Below are positions 35,324-43,519 of a DNA stretch of 64,000 bases, piece after piece; position 1 is the first letter of the stretch, and each line of letters begins with the position of its first letter. A program made the translations under genes and the position numbers. Source of the stretch: Dyella_D sp052115385 (GTDB lineage: Bacteria > Pseudomonadota > Gammaproteobacteria > Xanthomonadales > Rhodanobacteraceae); NCBI RefSeq assembly GCF_052115385.1, contig NZ_JBFRGP010000004.1, forward strand, positions 372,001 to 436,000, given 5' to 3'. Below the pieces are notes generated by a model. It was not told the origin of the DNA, searched no databases, and saw only the letters and a program-made list of their open reading frames with translations.

Positions 35324-36964
35324 ATGAGGGGATATCCGGCCACCATCCGTCAGTTTTCCTGTCTCGTCGCCCTGGCGATCGCGCCGCTGTGCGCCGTCCA
35401 CGCCGCCGACGTGAAGTCCGCGCGCGTCTGGGCCGGTCCGGAATACACCCGGCTGGTGCTCGACGTATCCGGCCCGGTCGACTTCAAGGCCCGCCAGGAC
35501 GGCGACCAGCTGGTGCTCGACCTGGGCCGCAGCAGCCTGGGCGACGATTACGCCGCGCCGAAGGCGCAGGGCCAGCTCAAGGGCCTGGACAGCAACCAGC
35601 AGGGCAACCGCCTGCAACTGGTGGCCAAGGTCGACCCCTCCAGCCACTACAAGAGCTTCGTGCTGCAGCCGGCGGCCAATTACGGCTATCGCCTGGTGGT
35701 GGACGTCTACCCGGGCAACGGCGCGGCGGCATCCAGCAAGGCCGCGCCAGCGCCGGTCCAGGACGACGGCGACGACGATGCCGCGCCGGCCCCCGCGCCG
35801 GTGGCGATCAAGGCCGCCGCGTCCGGCAAGAACAGCGTCAAGTCCACCCAGAGCGGCATGGCCTCCACCCGCCAGGCCGCGGCGCTGCTGAATGGCGAGC
35901 GCAAGGTGGTGGTCGCGGTCGACGCCGGCCACGGCGGCCAGGATCCCGGCGCGCACGGCCCCGGCGGCACGCTGGAAAAGAACGTCACCCTGGCGGTGGC
36001 GCGCGAGCTGGCCGCGCAGATCAACAAGCAGCCGGGCATGAAGGCGGTGCTGACGCGCGATGCGGATTTCTTCATCCCGCTGAAGCAGCGTTACGAGATC
36101 GCCCGCCGCAACAACGCCGACCTGTTCGTCTCCGTCCACGCCGACGCCTTCGTCAACGGCGACGCCAAGGGTTCCTCGGTGTGGGTGTTGTCGCCGCGCG
36201 GCAAGACCAGCGAGGCGGCCCGCTGGCTGGCCGACCGCGAAAACCGCGCCGACCTGATCGGCGGCGTGTCGCTGGACGACAAGGACGACAGCCTCGCCGC
36301 CGTGCTGCTCGACCTGCAGCAGGGCTATGCGATGCAGGCCAGCGAGGCCGTGGCCACCAACGTGCTGAAGGCGCTGGGCGGGCTGGGCCCCACCCATCGC
36401 GGCTTCATCGAGCGCGCCAACTTCGTGGTGCTGCGCTCGCCGGACGTGCCTTCGATCCTGGTCGAGACCGCCTTCATCAGCAATCCGGACGAGGAGCGCA
36501 AGCTGCGCGATCCCTCGCACCAGTCGCACCTGGCCGAAGCCGTGATGGGCGGCGTGCGCAGCTATTTCGAAGCGACGCCGCCGCCGGGTTCGTGGTTCGC
36601 CGCGCAGGCCGGGCGCCGCAACGGCAGCGTGGTGGTGTCGGTGCCGAAGAACGGCGATGACGACGGCGACAACAACTCCGACAACCGCCCAGACAACCGT
36701 ATGTCCACCGCCGCCAACAAGGCGGTGGCGCAGGCGATGACCGGCTCGGCCAGGTCCGGCGACGTGAAGGTGGCCAGCGCGAAGCTGGACAGCGACCGTG
36801 CCGATGCCAACGTCCGCGACCTGCACCGCGTCACCGCCGGCGAGAGCCTGCGCAGCATCGCGCGGCAGTACGGCGTCAGCATCACCGCGCTGAAGAACGC
36901 CAACCGCAGCATCAACAACGATTCGGTGCGCGCAGGCATGGTGCTGGCGATTCCGTCCGGCTGA
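35324..36964 (+). CDS. amiC: N-acetylmuramoyl-L-alanine amidase (AMIN-Amidase_3-LysM)
   Basis: 546 residues. A signal peptide (MRGYPATIRQFSCLVALAIA, cut after VHA) is followed by an AMIN domain (about 30-130, VKSARVWAGPEYTRLVLDVSG), a low-complexity linker, the zinc amidase catalytic domain (about 195-420; VVVAVDAGHGGQDPGAHGP, SVHADAFV, VETAFISNPDEE) and a C-terminal LysM (about 505-545; HRVTAGESLRSIARQYGVS). It cleaves septal peptidoglycan during daughter-cell separation, usually activated by EnvC or NlpD. The LysM makes it AmiB-like in layout and the AMIN domain is shared with AmiC, so the symbol is approximate. It follows tsaE and precedes mutL as in E. coli. Confidence 0.9.
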   Translation: MRGYPATIRQFSCLVALAIAPLCAVHAADVKSARVWAGPEYTRLVLDVSGPVDFKARQDGDQLVLDLGRSSLGDDYAAPKAQGQLKGLDSNQQGNRLQLVAKVDPSSHYKSFVLQPAANYGYRLVVDVYPGNGAAASSKAAPAPVQDDGDDDAAPAPAPVAIKAAASGKNSVKSTQSGMASTRQAAALLNGERKVVVAVDAGHGGQDPGAHGPGGTLEKNVTLAVARELAAQINKQPGMKAVLTRDADFFIPLKQRYEIARRNNADLFVSVHADAFVNGDAKGSSVWVLSPRGKTSEAARWLADRENRADLIGGVSLDDKDDSLAAVLLDLQQGYAMQASEAVATNVLKALGGLGPTHRGFIERANFVVLRSPDVPSILVETAFISNPDEERKLRDPSHQSHLAEAVMGGVRSYFEATPPPGSWFAAQAGRRNGSVVVSVPKNGDDDGDNNSDNRPDNRMSTAANKAVAQAMTGSARSGDVKVASAKLDSDRADANVRDLHRVTAGESLRSIARQYGVSITALKNANRSINNDSVRAGMVLAIPSG

Positions 36965-37017
36965 TCAGTCCGGCCGATCAGTCCGGCTAGTTCCCCTGCA
37001 ACATATTGTTTTTACGG

Positions 37018-37038
37018 ACGCCACCCATCGGGTGGCGT
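37018..37038 (+). other. Hairpin between amidase gene and mutL
   Basis: ACGCCACCC (37018-37026) and GGGTGGCGT (37030-37038) form a perfect 9-bp stem with a 3-nt loop, 42 bp before the mutL ATG. It lacks a downstream T-run. A 12-bp direct repeat (GATCAGTCCGGC twice, 36963-36988) overlaps the amidase stop just before it. Confidence 0.5.
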
Positions 37039-37079
37039 TCGCGCTTTCGTGACCGGGGTCCAGGTCTTAAGCTTGCGCG

Positions 37080-38915
37080 ATGCCTGTCATCCGCCCCTTG
37101 CCCCCCGAACTCATCAACCAGATCGCCGCCGGTGAAGTGATCGAACGGCCTTCCTCCGTAGTGAAGGAGCTGGTCGAGAACAGCCTCGACGCGGGCGCCA
37201 CGCGCATCGAAGTCGATATCGAGCAGGGCGGCCAGCGCCTGATCCGCATCCGCGACGACGGCGGCGGCATCGAACCGGACGACCTGCCGCTGGCGGTGGC
37301 CTCGCATGCCACCAGCAAGATCCGCAGCTTCGACGACCTGGAAAACGTGGCCAGCATGGGTTTCCGTGGCGAGGCGCTGGCCTCGGTGTCGTCGGTGGCG
37401 CGCTTTGCGCTGACCTCGCGTGCGCGCGGCCAGGACACCGCGTTCCGCATCGAAGTGGACGGCGGCCGCCTGCAGGCGGCGCGCCCGGCGCAGCATCCGC
37501 AAGGCACCAGCGTCGAGGTGCGCGACCTGTTCTACAACGTGCCGGCGCGGCGCAAATTCCTCCGCGCGGAGCGCACCGAATTCGCGCATATCGATGACCT
37601 GCTGAAGTCGCTGGCGCTGGCGCGCGGCTCGGTGGAATTCCGCCTCAGCCACAACGGCAAGCCGGTGCGCATCCTCAAGGCGGCGAAGGACGAGCAGGCC
37701 GCCTTGCAGCGCGTGGCCGAAGTGCTCGGCGACGAATTCCCCGCGCAGAGCCTGCGCATCGATCATGCCGCCGCCGGCTTGCACCTGTCCGGCTGGGTGG
37801 GCTTGCCGACGGCGTCGCGCTCGCAGGCCGACTCGCAATACTTCTACGTCAACGGCCGCCTGGTGCGCGATCGCATCGTGGCGCATGCAGTGCGGCAGGC
37901 CTATGCCGACGTGCTGTTCCATGGGCGCCACCCGGCCTTCGTGCTGTACCTGGAGCTCGATCCGGTCGGCGTCGACGTCAACGTGCATCCGGCCAAGCAG
38001 GAAGTGCGTTTCCGCGAGCAGCGCCTGGTGCACGACTTCCTGTTCCGCACGCTGCACGAAGCGCTGGCGCAGACGCGCGCCGGGCAGGTCGGCGGCGTTG
38101 CCGAGACCTTGGATGCCACGCCGATGGCGAGCTATGCCGCTGCCGCATCCATGGGCATGCCGGTTACCTCGACACCGGCCTGGTCCGGCCAGTTCAGCCA
38201 GAGCCGCCTGAGCCTCGGCGTGCGCGAAGCGCCGCTGGGCGAGTACGCGGCCTTGCTCGGCGAGCCATCGCGCATGGCGGAACCGGCCTACGCCGCGAAC
38301 GCACCGATGCCGCCGGCGCAGGACGACGAAGCGCCGCCGCTGGGCTTCGCCATCGCGCAGCTCAAGGGCATCTACATCCTTGCCGAGAATGCGCACGGCC
38401 TGGTGCTGGTCGACATGCACGCCGCGCATGAGCGCATCACCTACGAGAAGCTCAAGAGCGGGCGTGCCTGTAGCAATCTGCGCTCGCAGCTGCTGCTGGT
38501 GCCGCTCAACGTGTCGGTGAGCGCGAAGGAAGCCGCCGCTGCCGAAGAGCATGCCGACGCGCTGGCCGAATGGGGCCTGGAGCTGTCGCGCAGTGGTCCC
38601 TCCGGCGTGGTGGTGCGGCGCATTCCGGCCCTGCTCGAGGGCGCCGACGTGGCGCAGCTGTGCCGCGACGTACTGGCCGAGCTGGCCCTGCACGGCAGTT
38701 CGCGCCGCCTGCAGGAGCTGGAGAACGAACTGCTCTCCACCATGGCCTGCCACGGCTCGGTGCGCGCCGGCCGGCGCCTCACCCCGCCGGAGATGAACGC
38801 GCTGCTGCGCGAGATGGAAGCCACCGAGCGCTCGGGGCAGTGCAACCATGGCCGCCCGACCTGGACCCAGCTCGGCCTGGCCGAGCTGGACAAATTGTTC
38901 CTGCGGGGACGCTGA
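37080..38915 (+). CDS. mutL: DNA mismatch repair protein MutL (endonuclease-type)
   Basis: 611 residues. The N-terminal GHKL ATPase has IAAGEVIERPSSVVKELVEN, IRDDGGGI and GFRGEALASVSSV. The C-terminal dimerisation domain contains DMHAAHERITYE near residue 450, matching the DxHA(x)2E(x)4E metal motif of MutL endonucleases, plus ACHGSVRAGRR and CNHGRPTW (zinc-binding C-x-H type) and a final FLRGR. E. coli MutL, which relies on MutH, lacks these. This implies nicking by MutL itself. miaA and hfq, which follow mutL in E. coli, are absent. Confidence 0.96.
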   Translation: MPVIRPLPPELINQIAAGEVIERPSSVVKELVENSLDAGATRIEVDIEQGGQRLIRIRDDGGGIEPDDLPLAVASHATSKIRSFDDLENVASMGFRGEALASVSSVARFALTSRARGQDTAFRIEVDGGRLQAARPAQHPQGTSVEVRDLFYNVPARRKFLRAERTEFAHIDDLLKSLALARGSVEFRLSHNGKPVRILKAAKDEQAALQRVAEVLGDEFPAQSLRIDHAAAGLHLSGWVGLPTASRSQADSQYFYVNGRLVRDRIVAHAVRQAYADVLFHGRHPAFVLYLELDPVGVDVNVHPAKQEVRFREQRLVHDFLFRTLHEALAQTRAGQVGGVAETLDATPMASYAAAASMGMPVTSTPAWSGQFSQSRLSLGVREAPLGEYAALLGEPSRMAEPAYAANAPMPPAQDDEAPPLGFAIAQLKGIYILAENAHGLVLVDMHAAHERITYEKLKSGRACSNLRSQLLLVPLNVSVSAKEAAAAEEHADALAEWGLELSRSGPSGVVVRRIPALLEGADVAQLCRDVLAELALHGSSRRLQELENELLSTMACHGSVRAGRRLTPPEMNALLREMEATERSGQCNHGRPTWTQLGLAELDKLFLRGR

Positions 38916-38983
38916 GCGGGGCGCTTGCGGGTCCGGCAAATAGACGTCCATACTCGGGCTTCCTTTGTCGAGCGGGCCGTGCC

Positions 38984-39907
38984 ATGTCGCGTAGCGTTGC
39001 GTTCGCCCTCGTTGTCGCCTTGAGCCTTGGAGCTGTCACCGTGCAAGCCGAAACCGCCACCGCCGCCGCCAGCGGCGACTACCAGCACGAGATCGAGCAG
39101 TGGCGCGCCAAGCGCACCGCCAACTTGACCTCACCTACCGGCTGGCTCAGCCTGATCGGCCTGGAGTGGCTGCACGAAGGCGCCAACCGCATCGGCAGCG
39201 CCAGCGACAACGACATCGTGCTGAAGGCCGGCCCCGCGCAGCTTGGCGTGGTGACGCTGGGCAAGGATGGCGCGCTGCAGATCGCGCTGGACGAAAAGGC
39301 CGGCGCCACCGTCGACGGCAAACCCGTGCGTACCGCCACGCTGGTCGACGACATGCATGCCGGCGAAGCGACGCCCACCACGGTGGCATTCGGCAGCGCC
39401 AACTTCTACGTGATCGAGCGCGATGGCCGCAAGGCGCTGCGGGTGAAGGACAGCGCAGCGGAAACGCGCAAGGACTTCCTCGGCATCGACTACTTTCCGA
39501 TCGACGCGTCCTGGCGCGTGGTCGCCGACTGGGTGCCGTTCGATCCGCCGCACCAGCTGGAGATCGGCTCGGTGATCGGCACCATCGACAAGGTGGACGT
39601 ACCGGGCAAGGCGGTGTTCCAGCGCGACGGCCACACCTTCGAGCTGCTGCCGTACCAGGAAGAGCCGGGCGGCGAATTGTTCTTCGTGCTGGCCGACCGC
39701 ACCTCCGGCAAGGAGACCTACGGCGCCGCGCGTTTCCTCTACGCCGCCTTGCCGAAGGACGGCAAGGTGGTGCTGGATTTCAACAAGGCCTACAACCCGC
39801 CGTGCGCGTTCACGCCGTTCGCCACCTGTCCGCTGGCGCCGCCGGAGAACCGGCTGGACGTGGCGGTGACCGCGGGTGAGAAGAAGTATCGCGGCGGGCA
39901 TCATTGA
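38984..39907 (+). CDS. DUF1684 family exported protein (copy 1)
   Basis: 307 residues. A signal peptide (SRSVAFALVVALSLGAVTVQA) is followed by the DUF1684 pattern: WRAKRTANLTSPTGWLSLIG near 45, ALRVKDSAAETRKDFLGIDYFP near 155, ADRTSGKETYGAARFLYA, and LDFNKAYNPPCAFTPFATCP with LAPPENRLDVAVTAGEKK at the C-terminus. No biochemical function is established for the family. The next gene is a paralogue that overlaps it by four bases, so they form a two-gene unit downstream of mutL. The conserved Cys pair in PPCA and TCP might form a disulfide in the periplasm. Confidence 0.85.
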   Translation: MSRSVAFALVVALSLGAVTVQAETATAAASGDYQHEIEQWRAKRTANLTSPTGWLSLIGLEWLHEGANRIGSASDNDIVLKAGPAQLGVVTLGKDGALQIALDEKAGATVDGKPVRTATLVDDMHAGEATPTTVAFGSANFYVIERDGRKALRVKDSAAETRKDFLGIDYFPIDASWRVVADWVPFDPPHQLEIGSVIGTIDKVDVPGKAVFQRDGHTFELLPYQEEPGGELFFVLADRTSGKETYGAARFLYAALPKDGKVVLDFNKAYNPPCAFTPFATCPLAPPENRLDVAVTAGEKKYRGGHH

Positions 39908-40812
39908 GCGCCGCGCGTTCAATCGCTTGCGCAGGCGCGGCGTTCGTCGCGCTGTGGGTTGCGTCGGCGCAGGCGCAGAACGCGAGCTATGCCACGCAAG
40001 TCGAACAGGCTCGCGCTGAGCGTGTGACTAAGCTGAAGCAGGCGGACGGCTATCTCACGCTGATCGCTTCCGGTTGGCTGGAGCCGGGTGACAACACGCT
40101 GGGCGCCGCTGCGGACAATCGCTTCCAGGTGCCGGGCGCACCGGCGCATCTGGGCGTGCTGCATCTGGATGCCAGCGGTGCGGTGGATCTGCGCACGACC
40201 GATGGAGTTACGGTGACGATCGACAAGCGTCCCGTCACCGCCGCACCGATGCTGACCCAAGGCGCGCATGGCGAACGCAAGCCGACGCGCGCCTATCTCG
40301 GTGCGCAGCGCTATCTCTACGTGGTGGAAAGCGGCAAGCAGCGCGGGCTGCGGGTAAAGGACAATGCCGCGCCGCTGCGCACGGATTTCCCCGGCATCCC
40401 GTACTTCCCGGTCGATCCGTCATGGAAGATCGAAGCGCAGTGGCAGGCGTTCACCACGCCGCACACGCTGCGCATCGCCAACGTGGTCGGCACGGAAAAC
40501 GACGAGCCGGTGCCGGGGCAGGCGGTGTTCGAACGCAACGGCCAGCGCTACACGCTGACGCCGATGGAGGAAGACGGCCGTTTGTTCTTCGTGTTCAGCG
40601 ACCGCACCGCCGGCAAGCTGACCTACGGCGGCGCGCGTTTCCTCTACGCCGACGTGCCGAAGGACGGCAAGCTGGTGCTGGATTTCAATCTGGCCGAGAA
40701 CCCGCCGTGCGCGATCACGCCGCACGTGGTGTGTCCGCTGGCGCCGCCGGAGAATCGGCTGCGCCTTGAAGTGACGGCGGGCGAGAAAAAGTTCCAGGGC
40801 GCGGGACACTAG
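39904..40812 (+). CDS. DUF1684 family exported protein (copy 2)
   Basis: 302 residues. The start is TTG at 39904, overlapping the TGA of the first copy (TTGA). It has its own signal peptide (ACAGAAFVALWVASAQA). The C-terminal half is closely similar to copy 1: GLRVKDNAAPLRTDFPGIPYFP, SDRTAGKLTYGGARFLYA, LDFNLAENPPCAITPHVVCP and LAPPENRLRLEVTAGEKK. The N-terminal half is diverged. Local duplication followed by divergence is the simplest explanation. Co-translation suggests the two proteins act together, for example as a heteromer; this is inference. The function is unknown. Confidence 0.83.
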   Translation: MSAARSIACAGAAFVALWVASAQAQNASYATQVEQARAERVTKLKQADGYLTLIASGWLEPGDNTLGAAADNRFQVPGAPAHLGVLHLDASGAVDLRTTDGVTVTIDKRPVTAAPMLTQGAHGERKPTRAYLGAQRYLYVVESGKQRGLRVKDNAAPLRTDFPGIPYFPVDPSWKIEAQWQAFTTPHTLRIANVVGTENDEPVPGQAVFERNGQRYTLTPMEEDGRLFFVFSDRTAGKLTYGGARFLYADVPKDGKLVLDFNLAENPPCAITPHVVCPLAPPENRLRLEVTAGEKKFQGAGH

Positions 40813-40820
40813 ATCGAACG

Positions 40821-40911
40821 GCGTAGGTTGGGGTGAGCGCAGCGAACCCCAACAATGCGCAACGCTCGATGTCGCGATGTTGGGGTTCGCTGCGCTCACC
40901 CCAACCTACGC
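40821..40911. repeat. Palindromic repeat pair, family B, copy 2
   Basis: Inverted arms of about 34 bp, GCGTAGGTTGGGGTGAGCGC then AGCGAACCCCAAC on the left and the exact complement on the right, enclose about 23 bp of variable sequence. It is 91 bp long in all, the same as copy 3. It lies between the convergent DUF1684 pair and the crotonase gene. Confidence 0.88.
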
Positions 40912-40930
40912 CGGCAGGTTTCCCTTCGGA

Positions 40931-41713
40931 TCAGCGCCCCTTGAACTCCGCCTTGCGCTTCTCCAGAAACGCCGTCGTTCCTTCGCGCATGTCCTCGGTG
41001 GAAAACGCCAGCGCAAACGCCTGCGTCTCGAACTCCAGCCCCTGATCCAGCGCCGTCTCGCCGCCCTGCAGCACGGCGTCGAGGATGCCCGCCGCGGCCA
41101 AAGGTGCGGAAGCGGCGAGCTGGTCGGCCAGGGCGTCGACGGTTGCGTCCAGCGCCTCCGGCGCCACCACGCGGTTGACGATGCCTAGCTCGTAGGCGCG
41201 CTGGGCGCCGATCATCGCGCCGGTCAGGCACAGCTCCAGCGCGGCGCCGCGGCCGGCCAGGCGCAGCAGGCGCTGGGTGCCGCCGAAGCCGGGGATCAGG
41301 CCGAGATTGATCTCCGGCTGGCCGAAGCGCGCCTTCTCGCTGGCAATGCGCAGATGGCAGGCCATCGCCAGCTCCATGCCGCCGCCGAGGGCGAAGCCCT
41401 GGATGCGCGCGATCACCGGCTTGCCCAGCCGCTCGATGGAACTCATCAAGCGCTGGCCGGCGCGCGAGAAACCCTGCGCCTGGACCGGTGTGTAGCCGTT
41501 CATCTCGGCGATGTCGGCACCCGCGACGAAGGCCTTGTCGCCGGCGCCGGCCAGCACTACCGCACGCACGGCGTCGTCCTGGGCGGCCTGGGCGAAGGCC
41601 AGGGTCAGTTCGTTGAGCGTGTCGCGGTTCAGCGCGTTGAGCTTGTCCGGGCGGTTGACGCTGATCAGGCGCACCGCGCCGCGGTTGCCGATCTCGAGGT
41701 TGCGATAGGCCAT
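40931..41713 (-). CDS. Enoyl-CoA hydratase (crotonase family)
   Basis: 260 residues from the ATG at 41713. The oxyanion-hole segment KAFVAGADIAEM is near 65-76. FALGGGMELAMACHLRIA and FGQPEINLGLIPGFGGTQRL supply both catalytic glutamates of true hydratases (equivalents of Glu144 and Glu164 of rat crotonase). It should hydrate trans-2-enoyl-CoA in fatty-acid beta-oxidation or a related acyl-CoA pathway. A longer frame upstream to 42454 overlaps the opposite FKBP gene and is rejected. No dehydrogenase or thiolase gene is adjacent. Confidence 0.92.
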   Translation of the reverse strand: MAYRNLEIGNRGAVRLISVNRPDKLNALNRDTLNELTLAFAQAAQDDAVRAVVLAGAGDKAFVAGADIAEMNGYTPVQAQGFSRAGQRLMSSIERLGKPVIARIQGFALGGGMELAMACHLRIASEKARFGQPEINLGLIPGFGGTQRLLRLAGRGAALELCLTGAMIGAQRAYELGIVNRVVAPEALDATVDALADQLAASAPLAAAGILDAVLQGGETALDQGLEFETQAFALAFSTEDMREGTTAFLEKRKAEFKGR

Positions 41714-41745
41714 GGTGGTTCCCAGCGGAGGTCGAAAGCGCAAAT

Positions 41746-41799
41746 GGTAGCAGTGGGGTAACGCTGGGGTAGCAGTGGGTAGCAGTGGGGTAGCCGCGG
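41746..41799. repeat. Short imperfect tandem repeats GGTAGCAGTGG
   Basis: Three exact or near-exact copies of GGTAGCAGTGG (41746, 41768, 41778) and degenerate versions lie in the 207-bp divergent gap between the crotonase and FKBP genes. They could affect promoter spacing on either side. Confidence 0.6.
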
Positions 41800-41920
41800 G
41801 AACCTTTGCCACCCCGGGCGTTCTCATGCCGGTGATGCCGGCACCCCCGCCGGCCCGCTGCACGCGGCCCGTAAACCCCTTACGATGTCCGGGCTTCGCG
41901 CACCGCGATGGAGGATAGGC

Positions 41921-42652
41921 ATGACACGACTGCGTTGGTTGGCCCATGGCGCGATGCTCACGATGCTGATGGGTGCGGCAGTGGCCACGCATGCGCAGAA
42001 CCGGGACAGCGCGGCCGACGCGCAGGCGGCCGGCTTGGACAAGAACAAGCTGTCCTATGCGATCGGCTACCAGATCGGCAGCCAGTTCTCCAACGGCGAC
42101 CCCGAGGTGGACATCGCCGTGATGCAGCGCGCGATCCAGGACGCGTACAACAAGCGCCGCCCCGGCGTGCCGATGCAGGACATGCACGAACAGCTGCGCC
42201 GCCTCGATAAGCACATGCACGACAAGGCGGAGTCGCAGTTCGAGCAACTGGCCAGTTCCAACGCGAGCAAAAGCGCCGATTTCCTCGCCAAGAACCGGCA
42301 GAAGCCTGGCGTAGTGCAGTTGCCTTCGGGCATCCAGTACCAGGTGCTCAAGCAAGGTACGGGCAAGGATCAGCCGGCGCAGAACAGCACCGTCACCGTC
42401 AACTTCCGCGCCACGCTGATCGACGGCACCGAGTTCGACAGCTCCTGGGCGCATGGCTCGCCGGTGAGCTTCATCGTCAACAACAAGGTGATCCCCGGCT
42501 GGCAGGACGTGATCCAGCGCATGCGCGTGGGCGACAAGTGGCGGGTGGTGATCCCGCCGTCGCTGGCCTACGGCGAACGCGGCAACCTGCCGCGCATCGG
42601 CCCGAACGAGGCGCTGGTGTTCGAGATCGAGCTGCTGGAAATCAAGCAGTAA
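41921..42652 (+). CDS. FKBP-type peptidyl-prolyl isomerase, exported
   Basis: 243 residues from the ATG at 41921, with GGAGGATAGGC directly upstream. A signal peptide (LRWLAHGAMLTMLMGAAVATHAQ) is followed by an FKBP N-terminal dimerisation domain (KLSYAIGYQIGSQF to about residue 130) and an FKBP domain (VTVNFRATLIDGTEFDSS, VIPGWQDVIQRMRVGDKW, PPSLAYGERG, LVFEIELLEI). The layout is that of FkpA/Mip, which fold proteins in the periplasm and in pathogens aid infection. The gene has no partner and is divergent from the crotonase gene. Confidence 0.93.
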   Translation: MTRLRWLAHGAMLTMLMGAAVATHAQNRDSAADAQAAGLDKNKLSYAIGYQIGSQFSNGDPEVDIAVMQRAIQDAYNKRRPGVPMQDMHEQLRRLDKHMHDKAESQFEQLASSNASKSADFLAKNRQKPGVVQLPSGIQYQVLKQGTGKDQPAQNSTVTVNFRATLIDGTEFDSSWAHGSPVSFIVNNKVIPGWQDVIQRMRVGDKWRVVIPPSLAYGERGNLPRIGPNEALVFEIELLEIKQ

Positions 42653-42725
42653 GCGCTGCCGCCGCGCCTGGCGCGGCGGCGTTCGCTGCCCGGGGAGAGA
42701 GGCCTTCGGCTAAGATGTGCGGTCC

Positions 42726-42920
42726 ATGCCGAACGATCCCGCCCCCATCCCCGCACTACCCCTGAGCCCCTGCATCGGCATCTGCCGGCTCGACGAGCGC
42801 GGCTATTGCGAGGGCTGCCTGCGCACCGGCGACGAGATCGCGCGCTGGCGCGGCATGAGCGACGCGGAACGCCTGTATTACATGCGCGAGGTGCTGCCGG
42901 CGCGGGAGCAGGAGCCATGA
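42726..42920 (+). CDS. DUF1289 domain protein
   Basis: 64 residues. The motif SPCIGICRLDERGYCEGCLR, with four cysteines (C-x3-C-x7-C-x2-C), and the following helix EIARWRGMSDAERLYYM define DUF1289, a small putative metal-binding family of unknown role. A GTG at 42717 would add three residues. Its TGA overlaps the ATG of the Nudix gene, so it heads a three-gene run (DUF1289, Nudix, sulfurtransferase) joined by ATGA overlaps. Confidence 0.87.
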   Translation: MPNDPAPIPALPLSPCIGICRLDERGYCEGCLRTGDEIARWRGMSDAERLYYMREVLPAREQEP

Positions 42921-43519
42921 GCGACCCGCTGTCGCTGGTCGCCTCCGCCGTGCGCCCGCTGGCCGAGCCGCCGGATGGGCCAGGCTGGAACTACCACGAG
43001 ATGGCCGAGTTGATCGGCGATGCGCCCCGCCGCCCCGCCGCCGTACTGGTGGGTTGGCGCGAAGGCGTGCAGCCGCGACTGGTGCTGACCGTGCGCAACG
43101 ACAGCCTGCAGGCGCATGCGGGGCAGGTGGCATTCCCCGGCGGGCGCACCGATCCCGAGGACGCCGACGCCGTGGCCACCGCGCTGCGCGAGAGCGAGGA
43201 AGAGGTAGGCCTGGATCGCCGGCTGGTCACGCCGATCGGCTATCTCGATAGTTTCGACACCATCAGCGGCTACCGCATCACGCCGGTGGTGGCACGCATC
43301 GCATCGGAAGCGAGCCTGTATCCGGCGCCGGCGGAAGTAGCCGAAGTGTTCGAGGTGCCCTTGGCCTTTTTCCTCGATCCGGCCAATCTGCGCCGCTACA
43401 GCATGGATTTCCGCGGCCATCGCCGCGAGATGGTGGAATTCATCCACGGCGGCCATCGCATCTGGGGCGCGACGGCCGCGATGCTGGTCAACCTGCTGCA
43501 ACGCATGGGGCGTCTATGA
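42917..43519 (+). CDS. CoA pyrophosphatase, Nudix family (NudL-like)
   Basis: 200 residues. The CoA-specific signature LVLTVRNDSLQAHAGQVAFPGG precedes the Nudix helix (GRTDPEDADAVATALRESEEEVGL, around residues 74-97), which holds the metal-binding glutamates; the first is listed here only as positions. These enzymes split CoA and acyl-CoA into 3',5'-ADP and 4'-phosphopantetheine, perhaps for CoA turnover or removal of oxidised CoA. It is translationally coupled to its neighbours on both sides through ATGA overlaps. Confidence 0.92.
   Translation: MSDPLSLVASAVRPLAEPPDGPGWNYHEMAELIGDAPRRPAAVLVGWREGVQPRLVLTVRNDSLQAHAGQVAFPGGRTDPEDADAVATALRESEEEVGLDRRLVTPIGYLDSFDTISGYRITPVVARIASEASLYPAPAEVAEVFEVPLAFFLDPANLRRYSMDFRGHRREMVEFIHGGHRIWGATAAMLVNLLQRMGRL

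Noticed and set aside
40833..41045. Frames beginning MSAANPN in family B repeats (also near 43396-44457 and 44391-45521)
   Set aside because: They arise from the repeat sequence itself, and the same peptide start appears at every copy; there is no sign of selection as protein.
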